The notes under the pieces are model-generated. The model was not told the DNA's origin and searched no databases. It saw only the letters and a list, made by a program, of their open reading frames with translations. DNA of 64,000 nucleotides from Uruburuella testudinis (lineage in GTDB: Bacteria > Pseudomonadota > Gammaproteobacteria > Burkholderiales > Neisseriaceae): contig NZ_CP091508.1 of NCBI RefSeq assembly GCF_022870865.1, positions 1,054,001 to 1,118,000 of the forward strand, read 5' to 3'. This document shows positions 1 to 6,672 of the stretch, piece after piece (positions within the stretch are counted from its first letter, which is position 1; every line of letters begins with the position of its first letter). The translations under genes and the position numbers were made by a program.

Positions 1-2
1 AG

Positions 3-983
3 CCCAAAATCAGTACACAGTTAATTACTTTGTCTGTTATAGCAAGAAGAACATTGGAAAGCAGGCTAACTAAAGCTTTGGGTAATAAATCTCATGGTAT
101 TGAAATGTCAATTGCCAATACGGCTGAAAATAGTTTTTTTCAGATAGCGGCAGCCATGCAACTCAAAGATGAAGCGGAGTTTATTGGAGATTCTGCAAAA
201 TTTGCCCACATGCTGACCGATGCACAGCTGAATACGAATGCACCGGGTGGTATTTTGTTGGTGTTAAAAGGCAGAGTTGGAGATACCGGCAAACCGTTTG
301 TGTGCGTGATTAAGGCTGAGCCTCAAGATGGATTCAGAACCAAAGAAGAGGATGACTTTATCACGATTGAATTCTTAGAGGAATTATTGCTGACCGATTC
401 AGCAAGACTATTCAAAATAGGTTTTTTAGTAGCCGAAACAGTAAGGTCGCAGGAGCAAATACAATCTGGGAATTATCGGGCTTTTTTGTATGATCATCTG
501 ATGACACAAACGGAAACCAGACCAGCCGCTTCCTATTTCTACCAAGTTTTCTTGGGCATGAGTATAGCTGCTTCTTCGCGTAAGCTGACGCAGAATTTTT
601 TTGAATGGACACGCAATTTTATCGACAATTCTGATTTAAGTGATGAGGCAAAGTTAGATACACATGAAGCATTGCGTGTTACATTAAAAAGTGCGGAAGC
701 AACCATCAGCGTTAATGATTTTGCTCAAAATTATTTACCCGAAGACAAGCAAAAAGCTTATACAGAATTTATGATAGCTAAGGATTTTCCTCAAAATGCT
801 GTAAGTAAGGATATTGAATATATTAAAACTCGTTTACGCAAACGGAGGTCTTACGGATTTAGTAACGGTGTAGTTATCTTGACTCCTCCCGAGCATACTC
901 AAGACTATATGGAAATTGCGCCAACGGAAGATGGGGAATATACTGTTGTCACAATTAAAGGACAGTTACAACAACAAAAATGA
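3..983 (+). CDS. NA37/NdpA-type nucleoid-associated protein, 5' end outside window
   Basis: The reading frame is open from the first bases of the window (PKISTQLIT precedes the first possible TTG start at 30), so the gene is probably cut by the window edge. At least 317 residues are present, against about 335 for the 37-kDa nucleoid-associated protein family (E. coli YejK/NdpA). Family-like features are the central YFYQVFLGMSIAASSRKLTQ segment and the FFEW that follows. The C-terminal part is basic (KTRLRKRRSYGF). Family members are dispensable nucleoid proteins, and many copies lie on mobile DNA. The stop overlaps the next gene's ATG by 4 bp (ATGA), so the two are translationally coupled. 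The pair is AT-rich compared with the phage genes that follow. The family call is good; a specific role, possibly with the alarmone synthetase, is inference. Confidence 0.8.
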   Translation, partial: PKISTQLITLSVIARRTLESRLTKALGNKSHGIEMSIANTAENSFFQIAAAMQLKDEAEFIGDSAKFAHMLTDAQLNTNAPGGILLVLKGRVGDTGKPFVCVIKAEPQDGFRTKEEDDFITIEFLEELLLTDSARLFKIGFLVAETVRSQEQIQSGNYRAFLYDHLMTQTETRPAASYFYQVFLGMSIAASSRKLTQNFFEWTRNFIDNSDLSDEAKLDTHEALRVTLKSAEATISVNDFAQNYLPEDKQKAYTEFMIAKDFPQNAVSKDIEYIKTRLRKRRSYGFSNGVVILTPPEHTQDYMEIAPTEDGEYTVVTIKGQLQQQK

Positions 984-1987
984 GTGATATTGATGATTTC
1001 AAAAGCTATTTAGAAAGCCACCAAGCGGCATTTGCCGCTTGGGGTAGATTTGTGGCTGAAGAAATTCAAAATCAATTATCCAATGTCATTTCTCCTGTTC
1101 CGGTTGCCAATTTTCTAAAAATTGAAGCAAAGCCTAGAGTCAAAGAGATTTCTTCAGCTCTGGCCAAGATTGGCCGAAAAAATTACACTTCACCTCAAAC
1201 CCAAATGACTGACTTGGTCGGCGTACGTTTTGTGGTATTGCTTGCGGAACATATTCAAATAGTTTGTGAAATCATTGAATCCTCATCTCAGTGGAATGCT
1301 AAAGTTTCGAAAGATTTTGCAGATGAAATTCAGCAAAATCCCAAAGCATTTGACTATCAATCCAAACATTACGAGATTCGTCCTAAACAAGCATTCATTA
1401 CACCCGAAAATGTCAGCATCCCTGCTGATTTGTGCTGTGAAGTTCAGGTGCGTTCTTTACTCCAACATGCTTATGCAGAGCTGGTTCATGACAATATATA
1501 CAAGCCAGACGGCAATGTTCCAAAGAAAGCAGAGCGCGAAGTCGCGAAGAGCATGGCTTTGATGGAAACTACAGATGACTTATTTAGTCGTACTCTGGCA
1601 ATTTTGAAAGAAGCAAATCAACCACAAGAAGAACTTCTTCCCCAATTATCACAGCTTTATCAAGAGGAAATAGGGCTTGTTCCTGAAGTTGATAAAAAAA
1701 CCAATATGATTTTTCTAGAAACATTTCAATCCAGCATTGACCCTTCAAATATTCTTGCTAATATCCGGTCACTTTTGAATGAGAAGAAATATCTTGCTAA
1801 TCGGATAAAAGAAAATGCTGAAGAAATGTATTTTTTCAGTCAGCCAGCAGCTTTGTTGGTTTATTGGCTGATTGAGAAAGTTGGTGCAGATGAAGTATGG
1901 AAAAAATGGCCTTTACCTGCATACAGCAAAAACCTGAAATTAATTTGTACTGATCTGGATAAGCAACCATCCCATGAACACTTTTAA
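980..1987 (+). CDS. RelA/SpoT-domain protein (small alarmone synthetase-like)
   Basis: 335 residues. The RelA/SpoT nucleotidyltransferase signatures are visible in order: KPRVKEISSALAKIGRK near 51-67 (like the basic RxKS motif), DLVGVRFVV at 78-86, YQSKHYEI at 126-133 (like the G-loop YxSxH motif) and EVQVRSLLQHAYAELVHDNIYK at 154-175. There is no HD hydrolase domain, no TGS and no ACT domain, so it is a stand-alone synthetase-type protein with an uncharacterised C-terminal extension of about 135 residues. Proteins of this architecture make (p)ppGpp or, in toxSAS/CapRel toxins, ppApp or pyrophosphorylated tRNA. It is coupled by a 4-bp overlap to the NA37 gene and followed by a hairpin. It lies next to a prophage remnant, which fits a toxin or phage-defence role, but that is inference. 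Confidence 0.85.
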   Translation: MSDIDDFKSYLESHQAAFAAWGRFVAEEIQNQLSNVISPVPVANFLKIEAKPRVKEISSALAKIGRKNYTSPQTQMTDLVGVRFVVLLAEHIQIVCEIIESSSQWNAKVSKDFADEIQQNPKAFDYQSKHYEIRPKQAFITPENVSIPADLCCEVQVRSLLQHAYAELVHDNIYKPDGNVPKKAEREVAKSMALMETTDDLFSRTLAILKEANQPQEELLPQLSQLYQEEIGLVPEVDKKTNMIFLETFQSSIDPSNILANIRSLLNEKKYLANRIKENAEEMYFFSQPAALLVYWLIEKVGADEVWKKWPLPAYSKNLKLICTDLDKQPSHEHF

Positions 1988-2021
1988 CCCGCATTAAAAG
2001 CCGTTTCAGACGGCCTTACCT

Positions 2022-2059
2022 AAAATCCCTGTAACCAATTTCGTGTTACAGGGATTTTT
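2022..2059 (+). terminator. Intrinsic terminator-like hairpin
   Basis: A 14-bp stem (2022-2035 pairs with 2045-2059) is followed by a short T run. It lies behind the RelA/SpoT gene and runs to within two bases of the endolysin ATG. The right arm contains the only Shine-Dalgarno-like bases (CAGGGA) for that gene, so it could also hide the ribosome site. A reverse-oriented DUS sits just before it at 2005-2015. Confidence 0.65.
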
Positions 2060-2061
2060 CT

Positions 2062-2562
2062 ATGTCAACCGACAAATTCACCCAATTCATCGAGCGCGTC
2101 CTTTCCCACGAAGGCGGCTATGTCAACCACCCGAAAGACCCGGGCGGCGAGACCAACTGGGGCGTAACCCGCCGCACCGCTCAGGCAAACGGCTACACCG
2201 GCTCAATGCGTGCCATGACCCGCGCGCAGGCTATTGAGATTTACCGCAAAGCATTTTGGGAGCGTTATCAGGCCGACAAGATGCCCGAGGCAGTGGCGTT
2301 TCAATTTTTCGACGCGTGTATCAACCACGGCTACGGCAATGCGGCGCGTATGCTGCAACGCGCGGCAGGCGTGCCGGACGACGGCGTGATTGGTACGGTG
2401 TCATTGGCCGCCATCAATAAACTGCCGGAAAACGATTTGCTGCTGCGCTTTAATGCCGAGCGTTTGGTGTTTTATACCAAGCTGGGTACGTTTACCAGCT
2501 TCGGCAAAGGCTGGGTGCGTCGAGTGGCACAAAACCTGATTCACGCGGCTGCCGACAATTAA
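2062..2562 (+). CDS. Phage endolysin, glycosyl hydrolase 108 (N-acetylmuramidase)
   Basis: 166 residues, the usual size for this lysozyme family. The N-terminal motif SHEGGYVNHPKDPGGETNWG (residues 14-33) carries the catalytic Glu of the family's EGG motif. The C-terminal half (FFDACINHGYGNAARMLQRAAG, DGVIGTVSLAAIN) matches the peptidoglycan-binding domain of the family (PG_binding_3). It would cut the glycan strand of peptidoglycan after release through a holin. No signal peptide is visible, so export depends on the holin-like gene downstream. It is the first gene of the lysis cassette of the Mu-like remnant. The start at 2062 is chosen because an earlier ATG at 2043 lies in another frame. 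Confidence 0.9.
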   Translation: MSTDKFTQFIERVLSHEGGYVNHPKDPGGETNWGVTRRTAQANGYTGSMRAMTRAQAIEIYRKAFWERYQADKMPEAVAFQFFDACINHGYGNAARMLQRAAGVPDDGVIGTVSLAAINKLPENDLLLRFNAERLVFYTKLGTFTSFGKGWVRRVAQNLIHAAADN

Positions 2563-2571
2563 GGGGCAGCC

Positions 2572-2754
2572 ATGAAGACAACTTTATTTGGCTTATTGAT
2601 GGCGGCAACGGCAAACACTTGGCCGTCTGACATCAAAATCACACGCGCTTCGGTTGGCCAAGTCCGCCAACACCCGAGCCAGAAACACTGCAAATCGGGC
2701 GTGGCCGCTGTCAAACGCGCGGCACGAAAGAAGAAAGGCCGTCTGAAAAAATGA
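2572..2754 (+). CDS. Small basic phage protein, unknown
   Basis: 60 residues, with a hydrophobic start (MKTTLFGLLMAATANTW) and a strongly basic end (AARKKKGRLKK). I do not recognise a family. It lies between the endolysin and the holin-like gene, with GGGGCAG upstream of the ATG as a plausible ribosome site, and its stop overlaps the next start by 4 bp. The last codons are formed by a DUS (GGCCGTCTGAA read as GRLK), which recurs in other genes of this prophage. It could be a small lysis accessory, but nothing in the sequence proves this. Confidence 0.5.
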   Translation: MKTTLFGLLMAATANTWPSDIKITRASVGQVRQHPSQKHCKSGVAAVKRAARKKKGRLKK

Positions 2755-3002
2755 TGAAATTTCTGAAATGGCTCTCCGGCCTGATTACCAACCCCGCCAG
2801 CGGCCAAATCTCCCACACCAAGCTGTGGGCAAACGTGGCCGCTGCTGCGATGACGGTTAAATTTACCCTGCATCCCGAAGCCCCCGAATGGCTGTGGTGG
2901 GCATATGGCGGCATGGTCGGCGGCTATGCGCTGATCAAGCGCGGTATTGCCGCTGTGCCGCAAGTGGTCGAAATCAATAAGCGCGAGGCCGCCGATGAAT
3001 AA
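2751..3002 (+). CDS. Holin-like small phage membrane protein
   Basis: 83 residues with two moderately hydrophobic stretches, around 26-42 (KLWANVAAAAMTVKFTL) and 49-68 (WLWWAYGGMVGGYALIKRGI), followed by a charged tail. Size, position between endolysin and Rz, and two membrane segments fit a phage holin or related lysis protein. The exact family was not identified. ATG codons occur at 2751 and 2754, and either could be used. It overlaps the preceding stop, and the following Rz start (2995) lies inside it, so the lysis genes form one tightly coupled unit. Confidence 0.55.
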   Translation: MMKFLKWLSGLITNPASGQISHTKLWANVAAAAMTVKFTLHPEAPEWLWWAYGGMVGGYALIKRGIAAVPQVVEINKREAADE

Positions 3003-3405
3003 AGATTTGGCGGCAGCCGTGCTTAAGCTGTTGTACCCCTTGGCCTTAATGTTGATGGTGGCCGCTTTGGCCTACCGCTCCGGCATTCAGACGGCCTCCA
3101 AGCAAGCCGCTGCTGAAAAAGCCGGCATCATCGCCACTTATCAGGCCGCTGCATTAAGTGCCGAGCAGCAATACAGCACCGCGCTGGCCGAGGCTGCCGC
3201 AGAAAAGCAGAAGTGGTTTGACTTTGCCCAAGCCCAATCGGCCAAACTGGCCAAAGCCGTGCAGGCGATTGATGCCGAGCAAGGCCGTCTGAAACAGGAG
3301 ATTCCCGATGCGATTAAACGCGATGAAAATGCCGGTGATTGCCGCAGCGGCTTGGGGGCTGACAGCCTGCGCCTCTACAACCGTGCCCACGGCTACGCCG
3401 ATTAA
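2995..3405 (+). CDS. Rz-like inner-membrane spanin
   Basis: 136 residues from the ATG at 2995, which overlaps the end of the holin-like gene. An N-terminal transmembrane anchor (LLYPLALMLMVAALAY, about residues 10-25) is followed by a long Ala/Glu/Gln-rich coiled-coil region (to about residue 105) and a hydrophilic end. This is the type II membrane topology of Rz i-spanins, which join with Rz1 to fuse inner and outer membrane at the last step of lysis. The Rz1-like gene starts inside it in another frame, the classical embedded arrangement. The 16 codons upstream of 2995 remain open but read through the preceding gene, so 2995 is preferred. Confidence 0.7.
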   Translation: MNKDLAAAVLKLLYPLALMLMVAALAYRSGIQTASKQAAAEKAGIIATYQAAALSAEQQYSTALAEAAAEKQKWFDFAQAQSAKLAKAVQAIDAEQGRLKQEIPDAIKRDENAGDCRSGLGADSLRLYNRAHGYAD

Positions 3406-3604
3406 AACGATTACGGTGGCCGAAATGCCGCCTGCCCCCTACGAGCTGCTGGCCAAACACGAGCGCCCCGAGCGCCCGGCCGGCGGCTCACCCCAACAAT
3501 TGTTAGACCACGCTGTCACCTATGGCGGCTACACGCAAAAGCTGGAAACGCAAGTGCACGGCTGGCAAGCGTGGTATGAAAAAGGCCGTCTGAAACATGA
3601 ATGA
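3308..3604 (+). CDS. Rz1-like outer-membrane spanin lipoprotein, embedded in Rz
   Basis: 98 residues read in the +1 frame relative to Rz, with the start inside the Rz gene. A signal sequence with lipobox LTAC places the acylated Cys at residue 21 (ATGs at 3323 and 3329 would shorten the leader). The mature part is rich in Pro (MPPAPYELLAKHERPERPAGG), as in Rz1 proteins. It would sit in the outer membrane and bind the Rz coiled coil. The protein ends in EKGRLKHE, with GRLK encoded by a DUS. The next gene starts inside its last codons. Confidence 0.7.
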   Translation: MRLNAMKMPVIAAAAWGLTACASTTVPTATPIKTITVAEMPPAPYELLAKHERPERPAGGSPQQLLDHAVTYGGYTQKLETQVHGWQAWYEKGRLKHE

Positions 3605-3803
3605 TTTTGCCGATAAAGCCGCTGAAGCCGAAGCGCTGTTCCGCGAAGAAGCATTAAGCAAGCACTGCCTGTCTGAAAGCCATCTGAGCTACAGCCATTG
3701 TGAAGATTGCGGCGAGCTGATTCCCGAAGCGCGTCGTCTGGCCGTGAAAGGCTGTACCCGTTGTATTGTTTGCCAAGAATATGAAGAGAAAGGCTGGCCT
3801 TGA
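3597..3803 (+). CDS. TraR/DksA-type zinc finger protein
   Basis: 68 residues with the four-Cys zinc finger HCEDCGELIPEARRLAVKGCTRCIVCQEYEE near the C-terminus (CxxC, then CxxC) and an acidic helical N-terminus (DKAAEAEALFREEAL). Size and motif match the phage/plasmid TraR subfamily, short DksA relatives that bind the secondary channel of RNA polymerase and alter promoter choice without ppGpp. Such a gene is common in Mu-like phages at this place between the lysis genes and the gp25-like gene. It overlaps Rz1 by 8 bp. Only 1 bp separates its stop from the next start. Confidence 0.85.
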   Translation: MNDFADKAAEAEALFREEALSKHCLSESHLSYSHCEDCGELIPEARRLAVKGCTRCIVCQEYEEKGWP

Positions 3804-3804
3804 A

Positions 3805-4128
3805 ATGCCCGAAAAAACATTTTTCAGTATCGAATTATGGCAATTGGTCGGCTTTTTATTGAGTTTTCTCGGCGTGTGTTGGGGCTTCGGCAAAATGCTG
3901 TTGTCGCAGTTTCAAGCGCAGTTGAGCGACCGCCACAAACAGCAGGAACGCTTGAGCAATAAAGTTGAAATATTGGAAAACCAGCTCGCCGAATTCAACG
4001 CCACGCTGCCGCTCAACTATGTTTTGCGCGAAGACTATATCCGCAATCAAGTGATTCTCGAAGCCAAGATGGACAACGTGATCGAGAAGCTGACCGAAAT
4101 CTACAAAATGGAGAGCACCCGCAAATGA
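3805..4128 (+). CDS. Mu gp25-like protein (DUF2730), membrane-anchored coiled coil
   Basis: 107 residues from the ATG at 3805, right after the preceding stop. The frame is open farther upstream, but that would overlap the zinc finger gene. One N-terminal membrane segment (LWQLVGFLLSFLGVCWGFGKMLL, about 10-32) is followed by a coiled coil (about 35-70) and a helical end. Size, topology and position ahead of the gp26-like gene match the DUF2730 family of Mu gp25. Its function in Mu morphogenesis is not defined. The stop overlaps the next ATG by 4 bp. Confidence 0.65.
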   Translation: MPEKTFFSIELWQLVGFLLSFLGVCWGFGKMLLSQFQAQLSDRHKQQERLSNKVEILENQLAEFNATLPLNYVLREDYIRNQVILEAKMDNVIEKLTEIYKMESTRK

Positions 4129-4442
4129 TCAGTATGGAATTAGTGGCCAAAAGCCGCCGCGAAGGCATGCGCTGGAACATCATCAACACACTCAACCTCG
4201 CCCGTCCGCACACCACCGCCGAAACCTTTCTGCTGGATGTGATGAATGCAATTTATCCGCAAACCACCGCGCTTGAGTTGCGCCAGCAGCTCGACTATCT
4301 GGCCGACCGCAAACTGGTCGACATCAACAAACAACCGCACGGGCTTTGGTTTGCCGATTTAACCAGCTTGGGCGTGGATATTGCCGAATACACCGTCGCC
4401 TGCCGCCCCGGCATTGCGCGGCCTGAAAAAGTGTGGAGCTGA
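4125..4442 (+). CDS. Mu gp26-like protein (VpaChn25_0724 family)
   Basis: 105 residues, soluble, with a winged-helix-like look: RWNIINTLNLARPHTTAETFLLDVMNAIY, then LRQQLDYLADRKLVDI and LTSLGVDIAEYTV. This matches the family found in Mu-like phages just upstream of the small terminase gene. DNA binding is suggested by the predicted fold only. It is coupled to both neighbours (4-bp overlap upstream, 1-bp gap downstream). Confidence 0.65.
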   Translation: MISMELVAKSRREGMRWNIINTLNLARPHTTAETFLLDVMNAIYPQTTALELRQQLDYLADRKLVDINKQPHGLWFADLTSLGVDIAEYTVACRPGIARPEKVWS

Positions 4443-4443
4443 T

Positions 4444-4989
4444 ATGGCACCCCGTTCCAGCATTGATTTATTGCCTGAAAACGTCCGCCACGCGCTGGAG
4501 CGCAAGCTGACCGAATCGGGTTTTTCCAACTACCGCGCTCTGGCTGATTGGTTGCAGAGCCAAGGCTTCCAAATCAGCCGCTCGGCGGTGCACCGCTACG
4601 GCCAAAAAGTCGAGCGGCGCTTCGCCTCAATCAAAGCCAGCACCGAAGCCGCCCGCCTGATTGCCGAAGGTGCGAGCGATGAAGGCGATACCCGCAGCGA
4701 AGCCTTGATGGCGATGCTGCAAACCGAATTATTTGATGCCTTGGTGCAAATCGGCGAAATGGACAATGAAGAGCTAAACGCGCTCGACCGTTTCGGCGTG
4801 ATGGCCGAAGGTGCCAAAAAAATCAGCGGCCTGATTTCCGCCAGCACGCGCCTGAAAGAGTATCAGGCGAAGGTCAAGGCCAAAGTGCAGGCTGCTGCGG
4901 AAGATGTGGCCAAACAGGCCAAGAAAGGCGGCCTGTCTGAAGAATCGGTTGAAGCCATCCGCAAACATATTTTGGGGATTGCATCATGA
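4444..4989 (+). CDS. Mu gp27-like small terminase subunit (DUF3486)
   Basis: 181 residues from the ATG at 4444. The N-terminal third (RSSIDLLPENVRHALERKL, then FQISRSAVHRYGQKVERR) is the DNA-binding part typical of DUF3486. The rest is helical and charged, ending in a Lys/Ala-rich coiled coil. The small terminase recognises phage DNA and recruits the large subunit, which is the next gene and overlaps by 4 bp. An upstream ATG at 4381 in the same frame lies inside gp26 and is less likely. Confidence 0.75.
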   Translation: MAPRSSIDLLPENVRHALERKLTESGFSNYRALADWLQSQGFQISRSAVHRYGQKVERRFASIKASTEAARLIAEGASDEGDTRSEALMAMLQTELFDALVQIGEMDNEELNALDRFGVMAEGAKKISGLISASTRLKEYQAKVKAKVQAAAEDVAKQAKKGGLSEESVEAIRKHILGIAS

Positions 4990-6494
4990 GGCCGTCTGAA
5001 ACCCGAATTTCGAGCGAAGACCGCACACCGGCGGTCTTGCTGCCGTATCAGCAGGCGTGGTGTGCCGACCAGTCGCCCGTGAAGCTGTGCGAAAAGTCGC
5101 GCCGTATCGGTTTGAGCTGGGGTGAAGCCGCCGACACCGCCTTACTGGCCGCATCGGCCAAAGGTATGGACGCGTGGTATATCGGCTATAACAAAGACAT
5201 GGCCTTAGAGTTTATCCGCGACTGCGCAGGTTGGGCAAAACATTACCAACTCGCGGCGGGCGAGATTGAAGAGACTGAAGAAGTGTTTGTCGAAGGCGAC
5301 GACCGCCAGTCGGTTTTGGCGTTTGTTATCCGCTTTGCCTCGGGCTGGCGCATTACCGCCTTATCCAGCCGACCTTCCAACCTGCGCGGTAAGCAAGGCC
5401 GCGTGATTATCGACGAAGCCGCATTCCATGAGCAGCTCGGCGAGTTGCTCAAAGCAGCAATGGCTTTGCTGATGTGGGGCGGTCAGGTACACATCATCTC
5501 CACACACGACGGCGTGGACAACCCGTTTAACGAGTTGATTAACGACGTGCGGGCAGGCAAAAAGCCGTATTCCGTCCACCGCATCACCTTCGACGAAGCA
5601 GTAGAACAGGGGCTGTACCGCCGTATCTGCCTGCGTTTGGGCAAAGAGTGGACACCGGAGGGCGAAGCGGCATGGTGTAAAGAAATTCGTGATTTTTATG
5701 GCGAAGATGCCAGCGAAGAGCTGGACTGCATCCCTAAAAACGGCGGCGGCAAATGGCTCAACCGTGCGCTGATTGAAAGCCGCATGAGTCCGTATACGCC
5801 CGTTATCCGCTACGACCAAACCGATGCCTTCGGCCTGCTGCCCGAACCGCGCCGCGCCCGTGAAGTGGCCGATTGGATTGAAGAAACTCTGCAGCCGCTG
5901 CTCGACGGCTTGGATAAAACCCGCGTTTCCTTTGTCGGCGAAGACTTCGCCCGAAGCGGCGACCGCACCGTGATCGTACCGCTGCTGCAAAGCAAAGACC
6001 TGATTTTGAAACCGCCGTTTATCTTGGAACTCGGCAATATGCCGTTTGCCCAGCAGGAACAAATTATGCAGCACCTGTTGGCCAAGCTGCCCAACCTGCG
6101 CGGCGCGGCATTGGACGCACGCGGCAACGGCCAATCGCTGGCCGAAGCCATGCGCGACGCGTTCGGCGCGGAAGTCGTGGAAGCCGTGATGCTGTCTGAA
6201 AACTGGTACCGCAGCCACACCGCACCGTTTAAGGCCGCGCTGGAAGACGGCACGCTGGACGGTCTGCCCCGAGACGAAGACATCCTGAACGACCTGCGTG
6301 CGTTCGAATTGGTTCGCGGCGTACCGCGTATCCCCGATTCCCGCACCAAAGGCGCGGACGGCAGAAAACGCCACGGCGACGCGGCTATTGCCTTGGTGTT
6401 GGCGCATTACGCCAGCCGCGAACTGAATGCCGGGCCGGTGCGTGTGGCCAGCCGCAAAGTGCGCCGCAGCAGCCGCATGACCCGAGGTTATTAA
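4986..6494 (+). CDS. Mu gp28-like large terminase
   Basis: 502 residues. The ATPase domain shows a Walker A-like KSRRIGLSW at 37-45 and a Walker B RVIIDEAAF at 139-147. A nuclease-domain acidic site is likely at VGEDFARSGD near residue 316. The length is close to other Mu-like gp28 proteins. It is the motor that packages phage DNA and cuts it at headfull. The start codon overlaps gp27, and codons 2-5 (RPSE) are written by a DUS that begins directly after the ATG. No frameshift is seen, so this gene is intact although the phage is not. A long open frame on the opposite strand (5361-6407) is a shadow. Confidence 0.88.
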   Translation: MRPSETRISSEDRTPAVLLPYQQAWCADQSPVKLCEKSRRIGLSWGEAADTALLAASAKGMDAWYIGYNKDMALEFIRDCAGWAKHYQLAAGEIEETEEVFVEGDDRQSVLAFVIRFASGWRITALSSRPSNLRGKQGRVIIDEAAFHEQLGELLKAAMALLMWGGQVHIISTHDGVDNPFNELINDVRAGKKPYSVHRITFDEAVEQGLYRRICLRLGKEWTPEGEAAWCKEIRDFYGEDASEELDCIPKNGGGKWLNRALIESRMSPYTPVIRYDQTDAFGLLPEPRRAREVADWIEETLQPLLDGLDKTRVSFVGEDFARSGDRTVIVPLLQSKDLILKPPFILELGNMPFAQQEQIMQHLLAKLPNLRGAALDARGNGQSLAEAMRDAFGAEVVEAVMLSENWYRSHTAPFKAALEDGTLDGLPRDEDILNDLRAFELVRGVPRIPDSRTKGADGRKRHGDAAIALVLAHYASRELNAGPVRVASRKVRRSSRMTRGY

Positions 6495-6496
6495 AT

Positions 6497-6670
6497 ATGG
6501 GATTTATCCGTTGCCTGCTGGGCATCCACCATTTTGACATCGTAGAAAAACAGCGTGTCTTTCCAAACGAAACCGACAGCCGGGCGCTTTATTCTATTTT
6601 TGTACAGCGCTGCCGCTGCTGCGGCAAAATCCGCCAAACCCGAATTGGTACAGGCCGTCTGAAAGCATAA
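6497..6670 (+). CDS. 57-residue Cys-rich phage protein, unknown
   Basis: A short ORF, too small for usual cut-offs, fits exactly between terminase and portal genes (2-bp gaps on both sides). It starts MGFIRCLLGIHHFDIVEKQR, continues with a CRCC cluster in VQRCRCCGKIRQTR, and ends GTGRLKA, where GRLK is again encoded by a DUS. The Cys/His pattern could bind a metal, as in Com-type zinc proteins, but the motif is not clear enough to assign. Tight packing supports it as a real gene. Confidence 0.5.
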   Translation: MGFIRCLLGIHHFDIVEKQRVFPNETDSRALYSIFVQRCRCCGKIRQTRIGTGRLKA

Positions 6671-6672
6671 CC

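Noticed and set aside
5361..6407. 348-residue open frame on the minus strand across the large terminase gene
   Set aside because: It is antisense to a gene with clear ATPase motifs, has no ribosome site and reads as a His/Gln/Arg-rich shadow of GC-rich codons.
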